Source: Streptomyces ochraceiscleroticus
GTDB lineage: Bacteria; Actinomycetota; Actinomycetes; Streptomycetales; Streptomycetaceae
Direction of reading: 5' to 3'
Length of the DNA stretch: 64,000 nt
NCBI RefSeq assembly: GCF_000720485.1
Contig: NZ_JOAX01000002.1
Coordinates: 186,001 to 250,000 of the forward strand
This document shows, piece by piece, positions 46,563-54,382 of the stretch; the first letter of the stretch is position 1; each line of letters starts with the position of its first letter. Below the pieces are notes generated by a model. It had not been told where the DNA came from, ran no database searches, and saw nothing but the letters and a program-made list of their open reading frames with translations. The position numbers and the translations under genes are program-made.

Positions 46563-47256
46563 CTTCCCGGAATTCCCCGAACGCCCCCCGGTGGAACAGC
46601 AACGGCCCCGCGGCGGCCGCCGCTTCGTCCGTGCCGAGCGCGTCCACCCGGCCCACGACCACGAGGTGGTCGCCGCCCGTGTGGACGGCCTGGACGGCGC
46701 AGTCGATCCAGGCCGGCACGTCCGCCAGCCGCGGGGAGCCGCTCACCGGCGCCGGCACGTGCCGTACCCCGGCGAACTTGTCGGCGCCGCTGACCGCGAA
46801 GCCGCGGCACAGCGCGCCCTGGCCCGCGCCCAGGATGTTCACGCAGAAGACCCCGGCCCGGGCGATCCGCGGCCAGGTCGTGGACGTGCGCGCCACCATG
46901 AAGGCCACCAGCGGCGGGTCCAGGGAGAGCGAGGCGAACGACTGACAGGCGAAGCCGGCGGGGGCGGGACCGGCCGCGTCACCGGGTGCGGGGTCGGCCG
47001 CGTCACCGGGAACGGGCGCGTCGGCGGGTGCCGTGATGATCGTGACGCCGCTCGCGAAATGGCCCAGCACGCGCCGGAATTCGCTGCGGTCGACCGGGGC
47101 CCGCTCGTCCTCGCGTACGGCCCGCAGGGGCGCCCTGGAAGCCGTTCCCGGGGTACCGGGCGTGGCGGGCCCGGCAGTTGTCGGGGCCGGGGCCGCGGTG
47201 CCGGCCGCACGCAGATAGCGCACCGCTGTGGCCGCCATGCCGGCATGTCCCATCAT
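46552..47256 (-). CDS. flavin reductase family protein
   Basis: A 234-residue flavin:NAD(P)H reductase-like protein of the HpaC/HsaB type, which normally hands reduced flavin to a monooxygenase. After a ~45-residue Ala/Pro-rich extension, the fold begins FRRVLGHFASGVTIITAPAD; FACQSFASLSLDPPLVAFMV and FCVNILG are family motifs, and the C-terminus has LLFHRGAFGEF. ATG 47256 follows GGAAGGGAGC. Operator site 4 lies 30 nt upstream. No two-component oxygenase gene is in the window. Confidence 0.88.
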   Translation of the reverse strand: MMGHAGMAATAVRYLRAAGTAAPAPTTAGPATPGTPGTASRAPLRAVREDERAPVDRSEFRRVLGHFASGVTIITAPADAPVPGDAADPAPGDAAGPAPAGFACQSFASLSLDPPLVAFMVARTSTTWPRIARAGVFCVNILGAGQGALCRGFAVSGADKFAGVRHVPAPVSGSPRLADVPAWIDCAVQAVHTGGDHLVVVGRVDALGTDEAAAAAGPLLFHRGAFGEFREVRD

Positions 47257-47286
47257 GCTGCGCTCCCTTCCACGCCCTCATTGAAA

Positions 47287-47301
47287 CTGATGGTCCGTCA
47301 G
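47287..47301. promoter_or_regulatory. TetR-type operator, site 4 (CTGATGGTCCGTCAG)
   Basis: One mismatch from consensus, 30 nt upstream of the flavin reductase ATG. The divergent sigma-factor gene starts 168 nt away on the other side. Confidence 0.82.
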
Positions 47302-47468
47302 ATAGGAAGGGCGGGGCGCGCGGGGCCAGGTGGGCTGCGCGGGCGGCGCCCGGTGGCGGATCACCGGCGGATCGAATAATTGTCGGTATTCGGTCGGTTG
47401 GCGGCGGATCATGCCGGGTATCTCCCTCACGGCCGCACCCGTATCGGATCCGGGGAGAGTTCCGCCGC

Positions 47469-48038
47469 ATGACCGATGCGATGGCGTCGTCGTCCCTCCC
47501 GTCGCCGTCCTTCGACGACGTCTTCTGCGGGCTGCTGCCGCGGCTCTACCGCCGGGCGGTGCTGCTGGCGGGGTCCCGGCAGGCGGCGGAGGACATCGTG
47601 CACGAGGCGTACTTGAAGCTCGCCGGGCGCCCGTACCGCTTCCTGGACCACCCGGAGCCGTACGCCCGTGCCTTCACGGCCCTGCTGAGCGTCGCCCGGG
47701 AGGCGCACCGCAGGGAGCGCCGGCACGCGCTGATCGGCGAGGGCGGCCCGGAGGACGGACCCGGCAGCGGCGCGCTCATGCGGGAGCTGCCCGGCACCGG
47801 CTGGGACGGCGCGCGGGAGCGCCGGCAGGCCGAGCTGGAAGCGGTACGGATGCTGAGCCGGCTCTCGCACCGCCAGGCCGGCCTGGTCATCCTTGTCGAC
47901 CTGGACGGATACACCATCGGCAGGGCCGCAAGGATCATGAAGGTGCAGCGGTGCACGGCGGCCCGGCACCGGGCCCGCGCCCTGGACCGGCTGCGCGGCT
48001 ACCTCGCCGCTTCGCCGTACGACCTCACGGGGAGGTGA
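47469..48038 (+). CDS. sigma-70 family (ECF-like) RNA polymerase factor
   Basis: A 189-residue protein with sigma region 2 (FCGLLPRLYRRAVLLAGSRQAAEDIVHEAYLKLAG) and region 4 (RLSHRQAGLVILVDLDGYTIGRAARIMKVQRCTAARHRARALDRLRGYL). The short linker and lack of region 3 fit the ECF class. ATG 47469 follows GGGGAGAG. The gene 7 nt downstream encodes a one-pass membrane protein that could be its regulator. Confidence 0.82.
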   Translation: MTDAMASSSLPSPSFDDVFCGLLPRLYRRAVLLAGSRQAAEDIVHEAYLKLAGRPYRFLDHPEPYARAFTALLSVAREAHRRERRHALIGEGGPEDGPGSGALMRELPGTGWDGARERRQAELEAVRMLSRLSHRQAGLVILVDLDGYTIGRAARIMKVQRCTAARHRARALDRLRGYLAASPYDLTGR

Positions 48039-48045
48039 GCACACC

Positions 48046-48810
48046 GTGGAGCGGGACGACTTCGGGAACACGCACGTGGCCCCTGGGGACGGGCGGGACG
48101 ACTTCGGGGACGGACGGGGATGCCCCGGGGACGGGCAGTGGTGCCCCGGAGGCGGGCAGGGGCTCCCCCGTAATGAGCGCGGGAGTACCCGGGGCGGGCG
48201 AAGGAATCCCCGGAGCGGTTACCGGAACGGGCTGGGGCGCCGTGGTGCCGAAACGATATTGCGGGAACGACTCCGGGCGGCAGACGAGGAAATCCAGCCA
48301 CCGCCCGGACTGTGGACGCGCATAGCCGAGTCCGCGCCCGCGCCCGGCGCGCCCCGCAGCCCCCTGTCGTTCCTGCGCCGGCGGCCGCAGCTCATGACGG
48401 TGCTGTTCGCCGTCGCGGCGCTTGCTCTGGGCCTCGTCGTGTGGCGGCTCGTAGGGACCGGCAGCGAGCGCCCCGCGCCGCCCGGGCCCGGTACGGGGCT
48501 GGAGGTCACGGTGTACAACAGTGAACCGGCGTGCGAGAAGGCGCGCACAGTAAAGTGCGCGCTGCGTCTGGCCCGGGACCCGCACCAGGCGTACGCCGCC
48601 CCGGGCAACGCCGCGGGCCGCGTCTGGAACGGCGACCGGCTGGCCACGGAGTGCGTCCTCACCAATGGGCGCCTCGTGCGGGACAAGGCGGGCGCGATCT
48701 CCCGCCGCTGGTACCGGGTGACCTCCGCGGAGGGCGCCGAGGGCTGGCTGCCGGGCGTCCACACCCGCGATGTGCACCAGGTACCGCTCTGCCCCAGCGG
48801 CGAGTCCTAG
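48046..48810 (+). CDS. single-pass membrane protein, possible sigma-factor partner
   Basis: A 254-residue protein with a Gly/Arg/Asp-rich N-terminus, a short helix-like block TILRERLRAADEEIQPPPGLWTRIA (about 70-94), one membrane segment LMTVLFAVAALALGLVVWRLV (about 115-137), and a C-terminal extracytoplasmic SH3b-like domain (WYRVTSAEGAEGWLPGV) with paired cysteines. The layout suits an anti-sigma or sensor protein, but no zinc-binding anti-sigma motif is visible. GTG 48046 lies 7 nt after the sigma stop with GGGGAGG in front, so they are cotranscribed. Confidence 0.65.
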   Translation: MERDDFGNTHVAPGDGRDDFGDGRGCPGDGQWCPGGGQGLPRNERGSTRGGRRNPRSGYRNGLGRRGAETILRERLRAADEEIQPPPGLWTRIAESAPAPGAPRSPLSFLRRRPQLMTVLFAVAALALGLVVWRLVGTGSERPAPPGPGTGLEVTVYNSEPACEKARTVKCALRLARDPHQAYAAPGNAAGRVWNGDRLATECVLTNGRLVRDKAGAISRRWYRVTSAEGAEGWLPGVHTRDVHQVPLCPSGES

Positions 48811-48857
48811 ACGTCTGCCTCAGTGGCGAGTTACGGGGGAATGCGGGCCCTTCGTGG

Positions 48858-49727
48858 TCAGTGGCCGCGGTACTCCGGTGTGCGCCGTGCCACGAAGGCC
48901 GCCACCCCCTCCTGCGCGTCCGCCGTCGTCATGTTGATCTCCTGAGCGGCGGCCTCGGCGGCGAAGGCCGCACCGCGGTCGAGGTCCGACGAGGCGTTGA
49001 CGAGCTGCTTGGTGAGGGCCAGCGCGCGCGTCGGACCGGCCGCCAGCCGGTCGGCCCAGGCGGCCGCGGTCTTCGCCAATTCGCCGTCCGGTAGCACCCT
49101 GTTGACCAGCCCGAGCCGCTCGGCCTCGGCGGCCGGCAGCGCGTCGCCGAAGAACATCAGCTCCTTGGCGCGCTGCGGGCCGACGAGCCGGGGCAGCAGA
49201 TACGCACCGCCGCCGTCCGGCACCAGGCCGCGGCGCACGAACACCTCGATGAACGTGGCCGATTCGGCGGCCAGTACCAGGTCGCAGGCGAGGGCGAGGT
49301 GCGCGCCGAGCCCCGCCGCGGTGCCGTTGACCGCCGCGATCACCGGCTTCTCGCAGTCCATCACCGCGGCGATCAGCCGCTGGGCGCCCTGCCGGATCAT
49401 CCGTGCGACATCGCCGACGATCCGCTCGCTGCCGCTGCCGCTGCCGCTGCCGCTGCCGCTGCCGCTGCCGCTGCCGCTGCCGTCGGGCCAGGGTCGCAGG
49501 TCCGCGCCCGCGCAGAAGGCACGGCCGGTCGCGGTGATCACCACGGCGCGTACAGCCGGCTCTGCGGAGGCTTCCGCAAGCCGCGAAATGATGCGTTCGC
49601 GCTGGTCAGGAGTGAGGGCGTGCATCGCCTGCGGGCGGTTGAGAGTGATCCACGCCACGCCATTGTCAGTGGTGTGGAGTATCAAGGATTCGGAGGTCCC
49701 GTCGGGACCGTCGGGGGAGGTCGTCAT
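48858..49727 (-). CDS. enoyl-CoA hydratase/isomerase (crotonase) with Gly-Ser insert
   Basis: A 289-residue crotonase that would hydrate the enoyl-CoA made by the paired dehydrogenases. Oxyanion-hole segments are AVVITATGRAFCAGADL and VNGTAAGLGAHLALACDLV; one acid is in FIEVFVRRGLVPDGGG. An uninterrupted (Gly-Ser)9 run (about residues 83-100) sits in the loop right after CAGADLRPWPD, next to the active-site entrance. ATG 49727 follows GGTCCCGTCG. It follows the acyl-CoA synthetase gene by 73 nt on the same strand and probably shares its operator (site 5). Confidence 0.9.
   Translation of the reverse strand: MTTSPDGPDGTSESLILHTTDNGVAWITLNRPQAMHALTPDQRERIISRLAEASAEPAVRAVVITATGRAFCAGADLRPWPDGSGSGSGSGSGSGSGSGSERIVGDVARMIRQGAQRLIAAVMDCEKPVIAAVNGTAAGLGAHLALACDLVLAAESATFIEVFVRRGLVPDGGGAYLLPRLVGPQRAKELMFFGDALPAAEAERLGLVNRVLPDGELAKTAAAWADRLAAGPTRALALTKQLVNASSDLDRGAAFAAEAAAQEINMTTADAQEGVAAFVARRTPEYRGH
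49428..49481. repeat. hexanucleotide microsatellite (GCTGCC)9 in the crotonase gene
   Basis: Nine perfect tandem copies of GCTGCC on the + strand, coding for nine Gly-Ser pairs on the - strand. Being a multiple of three, changes in copy number would keep frame. Confidence 0.97.
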
Positions 49728-49800
49728 GATCAAGCTGCTCCAGCTTCTGGCGTCGGCATGGAGACGGCCGGCGGTGCGGCCGGGGCTCGGACGCCGGCGT

Positions 49801-52071
49801 TCAATGGCAGACGGCGAGCGCGTCGAGGGCCACGGCACCCTGGCCCTTCGGGAGGACGACCAGCGGGTTGATGTCCAGCTCGGCGAGCTGATCGCCCAGC
49901 TCCAGCGCCATCCGCTGGACCCGCAGCATGACCTCGACCAGCGCGTCGGTGTCGGCCGGCGGCGCCCCCCTGACGCCTTCCAGCAGCGCGCGGCCCCGCA
50001 GTCGGCCGAGCGCCGCGCGCGCCTGGTCCTCCCCGAAGGGCGGTACGGCCACCGCGGTGTCCCGCAGCACTTCGACGAGGACGCCACCCAGGCCGACAGT
50101 CACGGTCGGCCCGAAGAGCGGATCGGGCGTGACGCCGACGACCATCTCCACACCCGGCTCGACCAGTTGGCACACCAGCACCCCGTCCAGCGTGACGTCT
50201 TCGTAGCGCGCGATGTCCGTCAGCTCGCGATAGGCGTCCCTGACCTGGCTGGCCGAGGTCAGGCCGATCCTGACCAGACCCAGCTCGCTCTTGTGGGCCA
50301 GCCGCGGCCCGGACGCCTTCATGACGAGGGGGTAGCCGACCTGCGCCGCCGCCCGGACGGCCCCCGCTGCGCTGGTCACGAGCTGCTCGCGGGGCACGCG
50401 GATGCCGTAGGCGCGCAGCAGTTGCTTCCCGGCGTGCTCGCTGAGCTGTTCGCCCGGGCGCAGCAGCGCCTGCGCCTTGCGTGCGGAGGGCGAGGGCGTG
50501 CGCGGCGCCTCGTCGAAGGGGGAGCGGTAGGACGCCGTGAAGCGGTGGTGTTCGAAATGGGCGCGGACGGCCGTGATGCAGTTGGCGAACGTACGGAAGG
50601 TGGCCACCCGCGAGGAGCCGAGCAGGGTCCGCCGGTAGGCGTCCTCGGTGCCGACCGGCGAGCCCCAGACCACGCACACCAGCTTGTCCGTCTGCTCCGC
50701 CGCGTCCACCAGGTCCTGCGCGAGCTTGTCGCTCATCGGCGGGAAGGGGCCGGTGATCGGGCAGATCAGGACGCCCACGGACGGGTCGGCGAGGATCGCG
50801 TCGATGATCTTCCGGCCGCGCCAGTCGCCCACCGGGTGCCCGCCGTTGTCGATCGGATTGGCGACGTTGAGGTAGTCCGGTATCCACTGGTGCAGCTCCC
50901 GCTGCCGGTCCTCACCGAGCGTCGGCAGGCACAGGCCGGCCGCCGTCGCCAGGTCGGCGAAGTGCGCGCCGGTGCCGCCCGATATCGAATAGACGGCGAC
51001 GCCCTCGGCGGCCGGCGGCCGGGCCCTGGCCAGCAGCGCCGCGGTGTCCTGCAGCTCGTCCAGGCCGTCGACGCGGACCACGCCGAACTGCCGCATCGCC
51101 GCGTCCACCACCTCGTCGGCGCCGGTGAGCTTGCCGGTGTGCGAGGCGGCGGTGCGGGCGCCGGTCTCGGTGCGGCCGACCTTGACCGCGACGACCGGGA
51201 CCTTGTTGCGGGCCGCGCGGTCGGCGGCGAGCAGGAAGCTGCGGCCGTCCTTGAGCCCTTCCACATACGTGGCGATGGCGCCGACCTCGGGACGGGAGGC
51301 GAAGTAGGAGAGGAAGTCCGCGGTCTCCAGGTCGGCCTCGTTGCCGGTGGGGGCCCAGTGCGAGAGGCGGATGCCCAGCTCCTGGAGGGCGAAGACGGGG
51401 CGGCCCTGGTGGCCTGACTGCGTGATCAGCGCGATCGCCGGCCCGTCCAGGTCCTCGCGGAACGTCTCGAAGGCGTTGAGGTTGGTGTTCGGGCCGAGCA
51501 GCCGGATGCCGGAGCGGGCGACGGCCGCGGCCAGCCATTCCTGCGCGGCCGCGCCGTCGGCGCCGGTCTCCGCGAAGCCGGCGGCGAAGGCGACCGCGAA
51601 CTTCACCTCGGCGTCGGCCAGTTCCTCGATGACCGGCAGTGGATCGGCGACCAGCAGTACGGCGAGATCGACCTGTTCCGGCAGGTCGGAGACGGAGGTG
51701 TGACAGGCCAGCCCGAAGACGGAGGTGCGGCCCGGGTTGACCGGGTGCAGCCGGGCGCCGACCCGCTCGGCCCAGTCGACCAGTCGGCGGGTGATGCCGG
51801 TGTGGGGCCGTCCCTCGCTGTCCGAGGCGCCGATGACGGCCACGGACCGGGGGCGGAAGAAGCGGTCCAGGTCCGGCACGGCCGCGGACAGCGGTCGCCC
51901 GCTCACGTCCAGTTCGCCGGTGCCGTCCCGGCCGCCGCCCGCGCCGGGGCCGCCGCCGGCGTGCACCGGGCCGGCCGCCCCGTGCACGGCCTGCGGCGTC
52001 GGCCCTCCGCAGGCCACGACCCGGGCGGGCCGCGAGTGAGTGGTGAGGGTGCCATGAGTGGATCCCAGCAT
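49801..52071 (-). CDS. ADP-forming acyl-CoA synthetase, single-chain three-domain type
   Basis: A 756-residue fusion of the alpha and beta parts of an acetyl-CoA synthetase (ADP-forming)-like enzyme. Order: ~55-residue Gly-rich leader, CoA-binding domain (RFFRPRSVAVIGASD, about 70-200), succinyl-CoA-ligase-like flavodoxin domains with the phospho-His region ASHTGKLTGAD, then an ATP-grasp domain (about 535-755) with YPLVMKASGPRLAHKSELG and ELDINPLVV. It could make or use an acyl-CoA at low energy cost. ATG 52071 follows GGGAGCGG; operator site 5 is 74 nt upstream. A start at the internal GTG near VSGRPLSAAVPDL is possible. Confidence 0.88.
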   Translation of the reverse strand: MLGSTHGTLTTHSRPARVVACGGPTPQAVHGAAGPVHAGGGPGAGGGRDGTGELDVSGRPLSAAVPDLDRFFRPRSVAVIGASDSEGRPHTGITRRLVDWAERVGARLHPVNPGRTSVFGLACHTSVSDLPEQVDLAVLLVADPLPVIEELADAEVKFAVAFAAGFAETGADGAAAQEWLAAAVARSGIRLLGPNTNLNAFETFREDLDGPAIALITQSGHQGRPVFALQELGIRLSHWAPTGNEADLETADFLSYFASRPEVGAIATYVEGLKDGRSFLLAADRAARNKVPVVAVKVGRTETGARTAASHTGKLTGADEVVDAAMRQFGVVRVDGLDELQDTAALLARARPPAAEGVAVYSISGGTGAHFADLATAAGLCLPTLGEDRQRELHQWIPDYLNVANPIDNGGHPVGDWRGRKIIDAILADPSVGVLICPITGPFPPMSDKLAQDLVDAAEQTDKLVCVVWGSPVGTEDAYRRTLLGSSRVATFRTFANCITAVRAHFEHHRFTASYRSPFDEAPRTPSPSARKAQALLRPGEQLSEHAGKQLLRAYGIRVPREQLVTSAAGAVRAAAQVGYPLVMKASGPRLAHKSELGLVRIGLTSASQVRDAYRELTDIARYEDVTLDGVLVCQLVEPGVEMVVGVTPDPLFGPTVTVGLGGVLVEVLRDTAVAVPPFGEDQARAALGRLRGRALLEGVRGAPPADTDALVEVMLRVQRMALELGDQLAELDINPLVVLPKGQGAVALDALAVCH

Positions 52072-52145
52072 CGCTGCGCCGCTCCCGTCTGACCGTCGCT
52101 GCGTACCTGGCAGGCAGGTACCTGACAGGTGGTCAGGTTACAGAA

Positions 52146-52160
52146 CTGACGCTCAGTCAG
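52146..52160. promoter_or_regulatory. TetR-type operator, site 5 (CTGACGCTCAGTCAG)
   Basis: Two mismatches from consensus, both in the inner bases; the outer CTGAC and GTCAG arms are perfect. It faces the acyl-CoA synthetase gene and is 104 bp centre to centre from site 6. Confidence 0.78.
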
Positions 52161-52249
52161 GAATGGGCGTGCGGAGACGTCTTGGGGGGGCGGATACCGC
52201 CCACCCTCTTGCGCGCCGGCCGCGCTGTCCGCTGGACTAGCTCCGTCAA

Positions 52250-52264
52250 CTGACGGCCCGTCAG
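52250..52264. promoter_or_regulatory. TetR-type operator, site 6 (CTGACGGCCCGTCAG)
   Basis: Perfect palindrome apart from the central base, 123 nt before the DUF35 ATG. It is the best copy in the window. Confidence 0.85.
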
Positions 52265-52387
52265 GCAAGGTCGGAAGGCGCGGGTTGCGGACGATCTGGC
52301 TCGGCGGGCCCGATTGGCTCGCCGTACTCCGTACCGGCCTGGGGCTGTGGTGGCTGGAGAGCTGGCGGCACAAGGAGGACTGTTCCG

Positions 52388-52912
52388 ATGAAGCACCCGC
52401 CGAGCACCTCGACTCCAGGGACCACGGCTCCGAGGGCCGCGACGCCGATGAGCGCAACTTCGAGGGCCGCGACTCCGATGAGCACTACCGCGACCCGGTA
52501 CGACCTGCCCGAGGCCGACGCCTTCTCCCGCCCGTACTGGGACGCCGCGGCGGACGGGCGGTTGTTGATCCGGCGCTGCCGGGCCGACGGTTGCGGTGCC
52601 GCGCACCACTACCCCCGGGAGTTCTGTCCGCGCTGCTGGAGCGAGGACGTGGTCTGGGAGGCGGCGAGCGGCCGGGCCACGCTGTACACGTGGTCCGTGG
52701 TGCACCGGAACGACCTGCCGCCGTTCGGCGGCCGCGTCCCGTACACCGCCGCCGTCGTGGACCTCGCCGAGGGGCCGCGGATGATGACCGAGATCGTCGA
52801 CTGCCCGGAGGCGGAGCTGCGGATCGGCATGGAGTTGCTGGTCCACTTCCGCGACGTCGGCGGGGACGGCCCCGCGGTCCCGGTCTTCCGGCCCGCCGCC
52901 GGTGCGTCCTGA
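52388..52912 (+). CDS. DUF35 OB-fold/zinc-ribbon acyl-CoA-associated protein
   Basis: A 174-residue protein of the DUF35 family. A repetitive Ala/Thr/Pro/Met/Ser N-terminus (about 1-35) precedes a zinc-ribbon with Cys64, Cys69, Cys80 and Cys83 (FCPRCW) and an OB fold (ATLYTWSVVHRNDLPPFGGRVPYTAAVVDL). DUF35 proteins pair with thiolase-fold proteins such as Ltp2 to form retro-aldolases acting on CoA thioesters; such a thiolase is encoded at 56493. ATG 52388 has AAGGAGGA nine bases upstream; 52478 is a shorter alternative. Confidence 0.88.
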   Translation: MKHPPSTSTPGTTAPRAATPMSATSRAATPMSTTATRYDLPEADAFSRPYWDAAADGRLLIRRCRADGCGAAHHYPREFCPRCWSEDVVWEAASGRATLYTWSVVHRNDLPPFGGRVPYTAAVVDLAEGPRMMTEIVDCPEAELRIGMELLVHFRDVGGDGPAVPVFRPAAGAS

Positions 52913-53011
52913 CCCACCGTCCTGACCCACCGTCCTGACCGGCCGTCCCGACCCGCCGCCCTGGCCCACCGTCCCGACCCACCGCCCTGACCCACCCTCC
53001 TCACCCACCGG
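52908..53011. repeat. 13-bp minisatellite, eight copies
   Basis: Eight head-to-tail 13-bp units close to CCTGACCCACCGT (52908-52920, then every 13 bp to 53011), each with zero to three changes. The first copy contains the TGA stop of the DUF35 gene. It fills most of the gap before the GNAT gene. Confidence 0.92.
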
Positions 53012-53081
53012 ACGCGCCGGGCCCCGTCCCGGGCAGTGATATCCGGTGGCGTCGTGCGGCGCCGGGCGGCACCCTGGGCGG

Positions 53082-53570
53082 GTGCTGATCAGAGAAGCCG
53101 TAACCGAGGACTGGGACGCCGTCTGGCCGTTCTTCCGCGCGATCGTGGCCGCCGGGGAGACGTACACCTACCCGCGCGACCTCGACAAGGAGGCGGGCCG
53201 CGCGCTCTGGATGCTCAGCCCGCCGGGCCACACGGTCGTCGCGGTCGGCGAGGACGGCACGGTCCTGGGCACGGCCAAGATGAACCCCAACCACATGGGC
53301 GGCGCCGCGCACATCGCCGGGGCCAGCTTCATGGTCGACCCGGCGCACGGCGGCAAGGGTGTCGGCCGCGCCCTGGGCGAGTACGTACTGCGCTGGGCGC
53401 GCTCCGAGGGCTACCGCGCGATGCAGTTCAACGCCGTCGTGGAGACCAACACCGGTGCCGTCGCCCTCTGGCAGTCACTCGGTTTCGAGATCATGACGAC
53501 CCTGCCGGAGGCGTTCCTGCATCCGGAGAAGGGCTATGTCGGGCTGCACATCATGTACCAGCGGTTCTGA
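53082..53570 (+). CDS. GNAT family N-acetyltransferase
   Basis: A 162-residue acetyltransferase. It begins LIREAVTEDWDAVWPFFRAIVAAGETYTYP and has the acetyl-CoA motif VDPAHGGKGVGRALGEYVLRWARSEGY, followed by NTGAVALWQSLGFEIMTTLPEAF. The last part resembles members annotated as phosphinothricin/small-amine N-acetyltransferases, but the substrate cannot be assigned. GTG 53082 is the start at the conserved N-terminus. It converges with pdxH with 23 nt between. Confidence 0.88.
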   Translation: MLIREAVTEDWDAVWPFFRAIVAAGETYTYPRDLDKEAGRALWMLSPPGHTVVAVGEDGTVLGTAKMNPNHMGGAAHIAGASFMVDPAHGGKGVGRALGEYVLRWARSEGYRAMQFNAVVETNTGAVALWQSLGFEIMTTLPEAFLHPEKGYVGLHIMYQRF

Positions 53571-53593
53571 ACCCCGTTGGCCGACCGAACGGA

Positions 53594-54286
53594 CTACGGC
53601 CACAGCAGTTCCCGCTGCCAGCCGTCGGCCGTCCGCTCGCCCGCCCGCCGGTAGCGCAGCCGTACGTGCCGGCGACGGGCGTCGCCCTGGAAGAACTCCA
53701 CCTCCTCGGGGCGCAGCACGTACGCCGTCCAGCTCTCCACCTCCGCGTCCGGCTCGCGCTGCGCCCGCTCCCAGGAGGCGTCCGCCGCCCGCTCCAGCTC
53801 CGCGTACGAGTCCAGTACCTCGCTCTGGTGACCCACGAGCGCGGCCGCCAGCGCGCCCGGTGAACGACGGTGCAGGTCGGCCGAGCTCTCCTCCGGGGTG
53901 CCCGTCACGACCTCGCCGCTGACCCGGACCTGGCGCGCCACCAGCGGCCAGTAGAAGCACAGCGAGGCGCGCGGCCGGGCGGCCAGCTCACGGCCCTTGC
54001 GGCTGCCGCGGTGCGAGGCGAAGTGCCAGCCGTTCTCGTCGGCGTCGTGCAGCATCACGATGCGCACGGACGGGATGCCCGCCGCGTCCGCGGTCGCCAG
54101 CGCCATCGTGTGCGGCTCCGGCACGCCCGCGGCGGCCGCCTCGCCCAGCCACTGCCGGAACAGCGGCAGCGGCGCGTCGGGGACGGCGTACGGATCGAAC
54201 GCGGGCAGTTCGCCCGTCCAGACGCGCAGGCTGCGCAGCAGGTCACGGAAGGCGTGGGCTTCGGGGGAGTCGTCCGTCGTGGTCAT
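53594..54286 (-). CDS. pdxH: pyridoxamine 5'-phosphate oxidase
   Basis: FMN enzyme converting pyridoxine/pyridoxamine 5'-phosphate to PLP. The 230 residues include VPEPHTMALATADAAGIPSVRIVMLHDADENGWHFASHRGSRKGREL, LCFYWPLVARQVRVSGEV, and the C-terminal EVEFFQGDARRRHVRLRYRR with the terminal WQRELLWP typical of PdxH. ATG 54286. It is divergent from the hydrolase gene starting at 54383. No operator of the TetR type is present. Confidence 0.93.
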   Translation of the reverse strand: MTTTDDSPEAHAFRDLLRSLRVWTGELPAFDPYAVPDAPLPLFRQWLGEAAAAGVPEPHTMALATADAAGIPSVRIVMLHDADENGWHFASHRGSRKGRELAARPRASLCFYWPLVARQVRVSGEVVTGTPEESSADLHRRSPGALAAALVGHQSEVLDSYAELERAADASWERAQREPDAEVESWTAYVLRPEEVEFFQGDARRRHVRLRYRRAGERTADGWQRELLWP

Positions 54287-54382
54287 GCCGGGCAGCGTAC
54301 GTCCGCCGAGCCGCCCGCGTCCCTCGCGCCCCCGTCGGCAATTCGGTTGCGGCGGGCGGCGCCGGCGACGGACGCTGGTGCC

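Noticed and set aside
52908..53011. CRISPR-like array
   Set aside because: Units are contiguous with no unique spacers and no cas genes exist; it is a minisatellite.
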